From: Janthinobacterium agaricidamnosum
GTDB taxonomy: Bacteria; Pseudomonadota; Gammaproteobacteria; Burkholderiales; Burkholderiaceae_D
Direction of reading: 5' to 3'
Assembly (NCBI RefSeq): GCF_003667705.1
Contig: NZ_CP033019.1
Location: 2,728,001-2,792,000, forward strand
DNA length: 64,000 bases
Positions 17,286-24,885 of the stretch are shown here, one piece after another (the first letter of the stretch is position 1; each line of letters begins with the position of its first letter). Below the pieces are notes generated by a model. It was not told where the DNA came from. It did no database searches and was given only the letters and a program-made list of their open reading frames with translations. The translations under genes and the position numbers were made by a program.

Positions 17286-18080
17286 ATGACCGCCATCAAC
17301 TACACCAACCAGACCGTGCTGATCACGGGCGCCTCGTCCGGCATCGGCCGCGTCTTTGCGGAAACCCTGGCCGCGCGCGGCGCCCATTTGCTGCTGCTGG
17401 CCCGCTCCGGCGCCGTGCTCGACAGCCTGGCCAAGGAACTGTCCCAGCGCCACGGCATCCGCGCCCACGCGCTGGTGGCCGACCTGAGCCTGCCTGGCGC
17501 CGCCGCACAAGCCCATGCGCAGGCTTGCGCGCTGGGCATGCCGCCCGACGTGCTGATCAATAACGCGGGTTTCGCCACGCATGGCCGCTTCGAAAACATC
17601 GCCCTGGCGCGGCAAGTCGATGAAGTGACCGTCAATTGCACGGCCCTGATGGAAATGACGCACTGCGCCTTGCCGCACATGCTGGCGCAAAAGCGGGGCG
17701 CCATCATCAACGTGGCGTCCACGGCGGCCCTGCAGCCCGATCCCTATATGGCGGTCTACGGCGCCAGCAAGGCTTTCGTGCTGTCGTTCTCGGAAGCGCT
17801 GTGGGCGGAAAACCGCAGCCGCGGCGTGCGCATGCTGGGCTTGTGCCCGGGCGCCACGGACACGGCTTTCTTCGACGTCGTGGCCGCGCCGGAGGCAGCC
17901 GTGGGCCAGCGCATGGATCCTCAAACGGTCGTCGACGAAGCGCTGCGCGCGCTGGACCGGGGCCGCAGCAGCCACGTGGCGGGCCGCCCGAACCGGCTGC
18001 TGGCCTGGCTGCCGCGCTTGCTGCCGCGCCAGACCGTGCTGGGCATCGTGGAAGGCATGCTCAAGCCGAAGGCGGCCTAG
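17286..18080 (+). CDS. Short-chain dehydrogenase/reductase
   Basis: A 264-residue classical SDR. Visible motifs are TGASSGIG (residues 14-21, NAD(P) binding), NNAG, the catalytic Ser in INVAST and YGASK with catalytic Tyr and Lys. It resembles the long-chain/ketoacyl-type SDR (YqjQ/DltE-like) with a C-terminal basic tail (RLLPRQTVLGIVEGML). The substrate is unknown. It lies downstream of a MerR-type promoter controlled by the divergent regulator, so induction by a toxic or redox-active compound is plausible. The end lies four bases from the convergent Nramp-like gene. Confidence 0.88.
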   Translation: MTAINYTNQTVLITGASSGIGRVFAETLAARGAHLLLLARSGAVLDSLAKELSQRHGIRAHALVADLSLPGAAAQAHAQACALGMPPDVLINNAGFATHGRFENIALARQVDEVTVNCTALMEMTHCALPHMLAQKRGAIINVASTAALQPDPYMAVYGASKAFVLSFSEALWAENRSRGVRMLGLCPGATDTAFFDVVAAPEAAVGQRMDPQTVVDEALRALDRGRSSHVAGRPNRLLAWLPRLLPRQTVLGIVEGMLKPKAA

Positions 18081-18083
18081 GCA

Positions 18084-19364
18084 TCAGAACGCCATGGTGG
18101 CGAACATGGACAGCACGGCCGTCGCCATGACGATGGTCGACAGCCAGCCCAGCGCCCGCAGGCGGCGCGAAATGGTCAAGGTGCCCATGATGGCGGGGCG
18201 CGAGGCCATCACCATCATCAGGGCCATGATGGGCACGGAAATGACGCCGTTGATGACGGCGCTCCAGTACAGGGCCTTGATGGGGTCGAGCGGCGAAAAG
18301 CACAGGGCGGCGCCGATCACGGTGGCCGTGACGATGATGCCGTAAAACTTCTTGGCGGCCCGGGGCGCCAGTTCCAGGCTGTTTTTCCAGTGAAAGGCGC
18401 CGGCCATGGCGTAGGCGGCCGAGCCGGCCAGCACGGGAATGGCCAGCAAGCCCGTGCCGATGATGCCCAGGCTGAACAGCGCGAAGGCGAAGTCGCCCGC
18501 GATGGGGCGCAGGGCGGAAGCGGCCTGGGCGGACGTATCGATGTGCGTGATGCCTTGCGCGCCCAGGGTCACGGCCGTCGTCAGCATGATGAAGAAGGCC
18601 ACCAGGTTGGAAAAGCCCATGCCGATAGCCGTGTCCATCTTGATGCGCTGGAATTGCCGTGGCGCCTGTTCCGGCGCACGGCGCAAGGCTTGCGCGCCAG
18701 CGTCCGCCTGCAAGTCTTCCACTTCCTGCGAGGCTTGCCAAAAGAATAAATAGGGGCTGATCGTGGTGCCGAACACGGCCACGATCATGGTGACCGAGGC
18801 GGCCGACCAGGCGAACTGGGGCCAGACGGTGCGCAGCGCCACTTCGCCCCAGGGAATGTGCACGGTCAGCACGGTGGCCACATAGGCCAGCAAGCCCAGG
18901 GTCAGCCATTTCAGGATGCGCACGTACTGTTGATACGGAATGAAGACTTGCAGCAGCAGCGACAGCAGGCCAAAGCCAGCGGCGTACAGATGCGTGGGGC
19001 CGCCGATGATCAGGGTCAGGGCATCGCCCATGGCGGCCACGTCGGCGGCGATATTGATGACATTGGCCAGCAGCAGCAAGCTGACGATGGCGTACAGCAA
19101 GGATTTCGGATAGTGGCGGCGGATGTTCGTTGCCAGCCCATGGCCGCTGACCCGGCCGATCTTGGCGCTGATGACCTGGATGCCCAGCATCAGGGGGAAC
19201 GTCAGGCAGACGGTCCACAGCATGCCGAAACCGAACTGGGCGCCCGCCTGCGAATACGTGGCGATGCCGCTGGGGTCGTCATCGGCCGCGCCTGTGATCA
19301 GGCCGGGGCCCAGCTTGCCCAGCCAGGTGTCGGATGGGTCGGCCCGGCCGCTGTCGGTCTGCAT
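18084..19364 (-). CDS. Nramp-like divalent metal transporter
   Basis: A 426-residue inner-membrane protein with about 11 hydrophobic segments and the Nramp fold. Segment 1 carries DDDPSGIATYSQAG in place of the canonical DPGN, and segment 6 carries GTTISPYLFFWQ where classic Mn/Fe transporters have an A-M-P-H metal-binding stretch. The Asn and Met ligands of classic Nramp are therefore absent, so this belongs to a divergent Nramp-related branch and the substrate may not be Mn or Fe. The ATG at 19364 lies 82 bases after the cytochrome gene on the same strand. Confidence 0.85.
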   Translation of the reverse strand: MQTDSGRADPSDTWLGKLGPGLITGAADDDPSGIATYSQAGAQFGFGMLWTVCLTFPLMLGIQVISAKIGRVSGHGLATNIRRHYPKSLLYAIVSLLLLANVINIAADVAAMGDALTLIIGGPTHLYAAGFGLLSLLLQVFIPYQQYVRILKWLTLGLLAYVATVLTVHIPWGEVALRTVWPQFAWSAASVTMIVAVFGTTISPYLFFWQASQEVEDLQADAGAQALRRAPEQAPRQFQRIKMDTAIGMGFSNLVAFFIMLTTAVTLGAQGITHIDTSAQAASALRPIAGDFAFALFSLGIIGTGLLAIPVLAGSAAYAMAGAFHWKNSLELAPRAAKKFYGIIVTATVIGAALCFSPLDPIKALYWSAVINGVISVPIMALMMVMASRPAIMGTLTISRRLRALGWLSTIVMATAVLSMFATMAF

Positions 19365-19405
19365 GCGTCGCTCCTGCGTGATGGAGCGAGCAGCGTATCA
19401 CAGGC

Positions 19406-19431
19406 GGGCGGCGTCCAGAAGGGCGCCGCCC
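19406..19431. other. GC-rich hairpin between cytochrome and Nramp genes
   Basis: GGGCGGCG (19406-19413) pairs perfectly with CGCCGCCC (19424-19431) around a ten-base loop. It lies 15 bases after the cytochrome stop codon on the minus strand. It may end or attenuate transcription, but no T-run follows. Confidence 0.4.
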
Positions 19432-19445
19432 GGAAAATTCACGCG

Positions 19446-21554
19446 TCAGTAGCGCGCATCCTTCGGCTTGCCGCCCTTGGGCCAATCCTTGACCTTGTCG
19501 GGGAAGTCCGGACGGGGCATGTGCGTAAAATATTCGGCCACGTCGACGGCGTCCTGGTCGGACAGGTTGCCTTGTCCCAGCGGGAATTTCTGGCCGTGGC
19601 CCATCACCATATTGGCCTTGACGAAGCCGGCCGCCGTGTAGGTGCGGGCCATGCCGGCGCCAATGTTGAAGGAACGCTCACCCCACAGCGGCGGGAAGGC
19701 GACGACGCCGTTGGCGCCCTTGATGCCTTCGCCATTCGCGCCATGGCAAACGGCGCATTGCTCGGCATACACTTTTTTGCCATGCACGGGATCGGGCAGC
19801 AGAGCCCGGTCAATCTTCGCCACGCCGCGTCCCGCCACCTTGTCGCCCGCTTGCGTGGCGCCCTTCATCCAGTCGATGTAGGCGACCATCGCCTGCAGGT
19901 CGGGGCCGTCCACGGGCAGCGGCTTGCCGTGCATGGAGCGGCGGAAGCAGCCGTTGATGCGCTCTCCCAGGCTGATGACCTTGCCGGCACGCGGCGCTTC
20001 CGACGGGAAGAAGGCGGAAATGCCGAGGAAGGGCGAACCGTTGGCCACGGTGCCGCCATTCAGGTGGCAGCTGCTGCAATTGAGGTCGTTGCCCACGTTT
20101 TGCGGCAGCCGGGCCCGTGTTTCCGTCATCAGCTGCATGCCGTGAATCAATTGACTGGCGTTCGGATCGGCCGTCAGGGCGGCGAAGCGGGGCGTGACGA
20201 AGCCGCCCGCGTCCGGCGCCTTGAGCTTGAGCTCCTTGCGCACTTTGGCGATCTGCGCCGGGGTCACGGGTGCGCCCTGGTTGCCCCACTTGCCGCGCAC
20301 AAAGGTGAGGATTTCCGCCAGTTCCGTGTCCGCCAGGCGGTCATACGCGGGCATGCCGAACGAGCGGGGCGAGTGCTGCGTGACGGCCGACTGCCAGCCC
20401 GTCAGCGCGATATGGATGACGGAGGTGGCGTCTTTCGATTGCACCGAGTCGTTCTGCGCCAGCGGCGGGAAGATGTTTTCCACGCCACGGCCGTCGCGGC
20501 GGTGGCAGGTGGCGCAGAACTGCAGGTAGCCGAGGCCGCCCCGCGTGTTGTACAGGGCATCGTTGCTGGCCGCCACGACGGGCGCCGTTTTCTTCGGCGG
20601 CGCGGCCGCCCCATCCTTGGCCGGCAAGCCGTGCAGGTAGTGCGCCAGCGCGTCGAGGTCGGCATCCGTGAAGTATTGCGTGCTGTGCGTGATGACTTCC
20701 GTCATGCTGCCGGCCGCCGTGCCGAAACTGTTGCGGCCGGTTTTCAGCAATTGCACGATGTCGCCCGGCGTCCACAGATTGCGCAGGTTCACCGCATGCC
20801 AGCCATCGAAGGTAAAACCGGACAGGTAGTGCTTGCCGCTGCCGCCGTCCTGGCCCATGGTTTTTTCCTGGAAAGCCACGCCGCGCGGCGTGTGGCAGGA
20901 GCCGCAATGGCCCAACCCTTGGGCCAGGTAGCTGCCCCGGTTCCACTGGGCCGACTTGGCGCTGTCGGGCTTGAACGGTGCGTCGTCGAGGAAGACGGCG
21001 TTCCACAGCGACAAGCCCCAGCGCATGCTGAACGGCCATTTCATGTCCGTTTCGCGGTTTTGCTGCGCCACGGGCGCCACGCCCCGCTGCAGATAGGCGT
21101 ACAGCGCCTGCATGTCGTCGGGCGTGATCTTCGCGTAGGAAGGGTAGGGCATGGCCGGGTACAGATTGTGGCCGTCCGCCGCCACGCCCTTGCGCATGGC
21201 GCGGTCGAACTGGGCAAACGTGTACGTGCCCAGGCCCGTCTTCGCGTCGGGCGTGATATTCGTGCTGTAGATGGTGCCGAACGGCGTTTTCAGTTCCAGG
21301 CCGCCGGCCATGGCGGCGCCGTTCGGGCTGGTATGGCAGGCCACGCAGTCGCCAAGGCGGGCGACGTATTCGCCGCGCTTGATCAGCTCGGCCGAGGCTG
21401 CGGGCATCCTGGCGGGCGCGGCGGCGGGTGCCGCCCTGGCGTTGGCGCAGAAGCCCAGCATGCCCAGAAGCATTGCCGCCAGCCAGGCAGTGATCGAAAA
21501 GGAAAAAGCGGGAGGGCGGCGCGAACCGCGATGCAGGATGGAAATGGCGTTCAT
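19446..21554 (-). CDS. Five-heme c-type cytochrome, AdhB-like plus TsdA-like fusion
   Basis: A 702-residue secreted cytochrome with a signal peptide to about residue 41. Five CXXCH heme sites are visible, starting at Cys 70, 217, 347, 493 and 600. The first three, with spacing and motifs such as YLQRGVAPVAQQNRETDMKWPF and LDALAHYLHGLPA, match the three-heme cytochrome subunit of membrane alcohol/aldehyde dehydrogenases. From about residue 460 on, LNCSSCHLNGGTVANGSPFLG and CAVCHGANGEGIKGANG match diheme thiosulfate dehydrogenase (TsdA) proteins. Both families are normally separate. No dehydrogenase catalytic subunit is adjacent. It probably carries electrons in the periplasm; a thiosulfate- or sulfite-related role is possible through the second half. 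Confidence 0.9.
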   Translation of the reverse strand: MNAISILHRGSRRPPAFSFSITAWLAAMLLGMLGFCANARAAPAAAPARMPAASAELIKRGEYVARLGDCVACHTSPNGAAMAGGLELKTPFGTIYSTNITPDAKTGLGTYTFAQFDRAMRKGVAADGHNLYPAMPYPSYAKITPDDMQALYAYLQRGVAPVAQQNRETDMKWPFSMRWGLSLWNAVFLDDAPFKPDSAKSAQWNRGSYLAQGLGHCGSCHTPRGVAFQEKTMGQDGGSGKHYLSGFTFDGWHAVNLRNLWTPGDIVQLLKTGRNSFGTAAGSMTEVITHSTQYFTDADLDALAHYLHGLPAKDGAAAPPKKTAPVVAASNDALYNTRGGLGYLQFCATCHRRDGRGVENIFPPLAQNDSVQSKDATSVIHIALTGWQSAVTQHSPRSFGMPAYDRLADTELAEILTFVRGKWGNQGAPVTPAQIAKVRKELKLKAPDAGGFVTPRFAALTADPNASQLIHGMQLMTETRARLPQNVGNDLNCSSCHLNGGTVANGSPFLGISAFFPSEAPRAGKVISLGERINGCFRRSMHGKPLPVDGPDLQAMVAYIDWMKGATQAGDKVAGRGVAKIDRALLPDPVHGKKVYAEQCAVCHGANGEGIKGANGVVAFPPLWGERSFNIGAGMARTYTAAGFVKANMVMGHGQKFPLGQGNLSDQDAVDVAEYFTHMPRPDFPDKVKDWPKGGKPKDARY

Positions 21555-21650
21555 GGTGACCCTTTATTATTACGCGCAAGCTTACGCAGTCGTCACCACG
21601 GCGAACATTGGGAATTTCTTTCGAGCAACTAGGTAATCTTCCCTAGTGTT

Positions 21651-22574
21651 TTATAGCGGGAAATCGTGTAGCGGCGCCTGCAAGCTGGCCAGGATGCGTT
21701 CGCGCAGCCAGCGGTGCGCCGGGTCCAGGTGCATGCGTTCGTGCCAGACCATGGCCATTTCGTAGTCGGGCAGGGCGACGGGCGGCTCCCAGGTGCGCAG
21801 CGCGCCCAGCGCATTCTTCAGCAGGCGCGACGGCAGCAGGGCCACCATGTCGGACGCTGTCAGCAAGGGCGGCACGATCAGGAAATGCGGCACGGACAGC
21901 ACCACCTTGCGCGTGCGCCCCAGCTTTTCCAGTGCCGTATCGACGTTGCTGCGGAAACCGCCGCCGTTGGGCGAGACGACGATGAATTCCAGCGCGCAGA
22001 ACTGGTCGAGCTTGGGCGGCGATTGCAGCAACGGGTGGTCGTGGCGGCCCGCCAGCACATAGTGTTCAGTGAACAGCGTGCGGTGGCGCAAGCCGGGCGG
22101 CGCTTCTTCCTGCGCCAGGAAACCCAGGTCGACCTGGCCCGTTTCCAGGTCGTGCGCCATGCGCGCCGGCACGGCTTCGAACACGGCCATGCGCGACAAC
22201 GGCGCCTGCGCGCGCAGGGCGGGCAGCATGGGCAGCAGGATCGCATATTCGGCGGCGTCGGCCGCCGCCAGGTTCCAGCGCACCTGGGCCGTGGCCGGAT
22301 CGAAGGCCGCTTCGGGTTGCAAGACTTGCTCCAGCTGGGCCAGCACGGCTTGCAAGGGCGCCAGCAGGGCCAGCGCCCGCGCCGTGGGCAGCATGCCGCG
22401 CGGACCGGGCAAGAGCAGCGGATCGTCGAAGGCCGCGCGCAGCTTGCCCAGTTGCACGCTGACGGAGGGCTGGCTCAGGTGCAGTCGCGCGGCCGCCCGC
22501 GTGACGTTGCGCTCGATCAGCAGGGCGTTGAGGGTCAGCAGCAGGTTCAGGTCCAGCTTGCGCAAATTGTCCAT
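21651..22574 (-). CDS. LysR-family transcriptional regulator
   Basis: A 307-residue regulator. The N-terminal helix-turn-helix reads LDLNLLLTLNALLIERNVTRAAARLHLSQPSVSVQLGKLR, the form seen in the NodD/SyrM/LinR branch, followed by an effector domain. The product begins MDNLRKLDLN. It is divergent from the amidase gene with a 101-base gap, so control of that gene is likely. The effector could be the amidase's substrate or product; nothing in the sequence tells which. Confidence 0.9.
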   Translation of the reverse strand: MDNLRKLDLNLLLTLNALLIERNVTRAAARLHLSQPSVSVQLGKLRAAFDDPLLLPGPRGMLPTARALALLAPLQAVLAQLEQVLQPEAAFDPATAQVRWNLAAADAAEYAILLPMLPALRAQAPLSRMAVFEAVPARMAHDLETGQVDLGFLAQEEAPPGLRHRTLFTEHYVLAGRHDHPLLQSPPKLDQFCALEFIVVSPNGGGFRSNVDTALEKLGRTRKVVLSVPHFLIVPPLLTASDMVALLPSRLLKNALGALRTWEPPVALPDYEMAMVWHERMHLDPAHRWLRERILASLQAPLHDFPL

Positions 22575-22578
22575 GACT

Positions 22579-22589
22579 ATACCTTGTAT
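22579..22589. promoter_or_regulatory. Possible LysR box
   Basis: ATAC-CTT-GTAT forms a short dyad five bases before the LysR start codon, within the gap to the divergent amidase gene. The arms are only four bases, so this is a weak candidate, based on position. Confidence 0.25.
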
Positions 22590-22675
22590 ATCAACTATTC
22601 ATTTCCGCTATGATAGCGCAAGCCCTACAGTGGTTCCTGTGACTTTTACTCTTCACCTTTTACAGGAACTAACTG

Positions 22676-24136
22676 ATGCAACTGCATGAATATACAAGCT
22701 TTGATGGATTAGGACTGGCCCAGCTGCTGCGCGAGGGCGCCGTTTCCGCCGCCGAATTGCACGACGCAGCCCAGCGCGCCTGCGCCGCCGTCAATCCGCA
22801 GATCAATGCCGTGGTCGAGCTGTGGCCGGCCGATGTATCGCAGGTGGACGGCACCGCGCCATTCGCCGGCGTGCCATTCCTGATCAAGGATGTGGCCGTC
22901 ACCATGGCGGGCCAGCGCAGCGAAGCGGGCAGCCGCCTGGGCGCCGGCCATGTCGCGTCCGCCGATTCCCATCTGATGACGCAGTTCCGCGCCGCCGGCC
23001 TGGCGACGTTCGGCCGCACCAGCACGCCGGAAATGGCGTTTGCCACCACCACCGAACCGGTCTTATATGGCGCCACGCGCAACCCGTGGAACGTCCACCT
23101 GAGCGCGGGCGGCTCCAGCGGCGGCGCGGCGGCGGCCGTGGCGGCTGGCATCGTGCCGCTGGCGCATGCGACGGATGCGGCCGGCTCCATCCGCGTGCCC
23201 GCCGCCTCGACGGGCCTGTTCGGCTTCAAGCCCAGCCGGGGACGGGTGTCGAACGGCCCCGCCATGGACGAAATCTTCAGCGGCCTGGGCGTGCAGCTGG
23301 GCGTGAGCCGCAGCGTGCGCGACAGCGCCGCCTTGCTCGACTGCGTGCAGGGCGTGCTGCCGGGTGAGCCGTATGTGACGAATCCTCCCGGCCACAGCTG
23401 GTTGTCGCAGGTGAGCGTGGCGCCGGGCAAGCTGCGCATCGCCGTGCAGCGGACCGCCAGCAATGGCGCCCGGCCCGTACCCGCCGTCGATGCCGCGCTG
23501 CAAGACACCGTGCGCCTGCTGGAAAGCCTGGGCCACCACGTGGAAGAAGTGTCGCCCGCGCTGGGCGTGTCGTGGCAAGCCTTCGTACAAGCCAATGCCG
23601 GCATCTGGTGCGCCAACCTGGTGCCGTGGATAGACGGCCTGGCGCGGGAAAGCGGGCGGACCGTGTCGCTCGATACGCTGGAACCGGCCACGTTGGCCTG
23701 CTACCGGTACGGGCAGACGGTGTCGGCCGTCGATTTCGTGGCCGCGCTCGACGTGCGCAACACCGTCACGCGTCAGGCCGGCGCCTTGTTTGAGCAGTAC
23801 GACGTGCTGCTCACGCCCACCATGCCGGATATGCCGTGGCAACTGGGGTGCTATGGAGAAAACGAGGAAAAGCTCGATGGGCTGGGCTGGACGGCACGCC
23901 TGTTCGAGCATTCGCCGTACACGCCGCTGGCCAACGTGGCGGGCTTGCCGGCCATGTCCGTGCCGCTGGCCATGTCCAATGATGGCTTGCCGATCGGCAT
24001 GCAGTTCATGGCCGGGTATGGAAACGATGGAACCTTGCTGCGCCTGGCGGGCCAGCTGGAGCGGGCGGCGCCATGGCTTCCAAGGCGGCCGCCTGTGTGG
24101 GCAGGCAAGGTGCAAGCACGCCTTGCGGACGGCTGA
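22676..24136 (+). CDS. Amidase, amidase-signature family
   Basis: A 486-residue enzyme of the Ser-cisSer-Lys amidases. The catalytic Lys is K71 (PFLIKDVAV), the Gly/Ser-rich signature GGSSGGAAAAVAAG spans about residues 145-158 with the cis-Ser, and the nucleophile is S171 in DAAGSIRVPA. The C-terminal NVAGLPAMSVPLAMSNDGLPIGMQF is also typical. It hydrolyses a carboxylic amide, substrate unknown. No signal peptide, so cytoplasmic. The ATG at 22676 has ACAGGAAC upstream. It is divergent from its probable LysR regulator. Palindromic repeat copy 2 lies 40 bases after its stop codon. Confidence 0.92.
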   Translation: MQLHEYTSFDGLGLAQLLREGAVSAAELHDAAQRACAAVNPQINAVVELWPADVSQVDGTAPFAGVPFLIKDVAVTMAGQRSEAGSRLGAGHVASADSHLMTQFRAAGLATFGRTSTPEMAFATTTEPVLYGATRNPWNVHLSAGGSSGGAAAAVAAGIVPLAHATDAAGSIRVPAASTGLFGFKPSRGRVSNGPAMDEIFSGLGVQLGVSRSVRDSAALLDCVQGVLPGEPYVTNPPGHSWLSQVSVAPGKLRIAVQRTASNGARPVPAVDAALQDTVRLLESLGHHVEEVSPALGVSWQAFVQANAGIWCANLVPWIDGLARESGRTVSLDTLEPATLACYRYGQTVSAVDFVAALDVRNTVTRQAGALFEQYDVLLTPTMPDMPWQLGCYGENEEKLDGLGWTARLFEHSPYTPLANVAGLPAMSVPLAMSNDGLPIGMQFMAGYGNDGTLLRLAGQLERAAPWLPRRPPVWAGKVQARLADG

Positions 24137-24176
24137 AACCGGCCACCATCGCGGCTTTGGCCAGCGACAAGAAGCC

Positions 24177-24205
24177 GGGGTCGGACCCGCCGGGTCCGAC
24201 CCCAG
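24177..24205. repeat. Dispersed palindromic repeat, copy 2
   Basis: Twelve-base perfect arms GGGGTCGGACCC (24177-24188) and complement (24192-24203) around GCC. The core is identical to copy 1 at 7983-8013 and the next bases (AGTCCTTGTTCTTGGG) resemble those after copy 1. It sits between convergent genes, where it may end transcription. Confidence 0.75.
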
Positions 24206-24228
24206 TCCTTGTTCTTGGGTGAAAAGTA

Positions 24229-24657
24229 TCAGGTGGGCATCGTAGTCAGCTGCGCCGCGCCCCGGCCTTCCATACGGAAACGAAATCGTTCCCACAGCCG
24301 GTCGTGGAAGGGCAGCACGATCACGTTGCAGATGGGCTCGACCACGGCCAGCAAGCCGCCGAAGGCCATGGAACCCGTGGCCCAGTACATGACGCTGAAA
24401 GCGACGCCCATGTGCATGGCCGTCTGGCTCAGCTTTTCACCGGCCAGGGCGGCAAAGCCCAGGCGGCTGGCCGCGTAGCGGCGGCGGATCGCGTGCCAGG
24501 CTTTTTCATGCCACGGCAGCAGGCTCACATTGATGATCGGTTCGATGATTGCGGCCAGGCCACCGAGTGCCAACGAGCCCGTCAGCAAATAGGCTAGGCC
24601 GAAGGCGATCGACATGTGCGTGCACACCTGGCTGAATGTTTTGATGGCTGTGAACAA
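24229..24657 (-). CDS. DUF2061 membrane protein
   Basis: A 142-residue protein built of two homologous halves, each a DUF2061 unit of about 55 residues: TFSQVCTHMSIAFGLAYLLTGSLALGGLAAIIEPI (first) and KLSQTAMHMGVAFSVMYWATGSMAFGGLLAVVEPI (second). Each half has two hydrophobic segments and ends in a conserved LPxHxxxW motif. The function of the family is unknown. The gene has a candidate Fur box at 24698-24717 upstream, so iron-dependent expression is possible. It is convergent with the amidase gene and is the last chromosomal gene before the transposon. Confidence 0.88.
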   Translation of the reverse strand: MFTAIKTFSQVCTHMSIAFGLAYLLTGSLALGGLAAIIEPIINVSLLPWHEKAWHAIRRRYAASRLGFAALAGEKLSQTAMHMGVAFSVMYWATGSMAFGGLLAVVEPICNVIVLPFHDRLWERFRFRMEGRGAAQLTTMPT

Positions 24658-24697
24658 GGGACGCTCCTTTCTGTTGAATTCGCTTATCCTTGATTTA

Positions 24698-24717
24698 GAT
24701 AGTAACGATTCTCATTT
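24698..24717 (-). promoter_or_regulatory. Candidate Fur box
   Basis: Reading toward the DUF2061 gene, AAATGAGAATCGTTACTATC contains the TGAGAAT-C-rTTA core of ferric-uptake-regulator sites and lies about 40 bases upstream of the start codon. A Fur role is inferred from motif similarity. Confidence 0.5.
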
Positions 24718-24842
24718 ACAAAAGGAAGTGAAATATTTCAACTGGATCGATAGATTTCATCTATTGATTTGGAAATATCAATTACCCATGCTGCGGGCGT
24801 ATCCCGCTGCAGGCATCGCCGTCAGCGTATAGAGGGCCGGCC

Positions 24843-24880
24843 GGGATTGCGGCTTTTACCGCAAAAAGAATTCTAACCAA
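24843..24880 (+). repeat. Possible left terminal inverted repeat of the Tn3-family element
   Basis: A 38-base stretch that starts GGGATTGCGG and ends near TTCTAAC lies six bases outside the transposase stop codon, where Tn3-family elements have their 38-base end (normally GGGG...CTAAG). I could not find a convincing partner copy in the window, so this rests on position and weak similarity. Confidence 0.3.
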
Positions 24881-24885
24881 TTGAT

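Noticed and set aside
18858..21632. A very long (924-codon) open frame on the plus strand
   Set aside because: It lies antisense to the Nramp-like and cytochrome genes, which have clear families. Its His/Gly/Arg-rich product has no domain; it is a by-product of GC-rich codon use.
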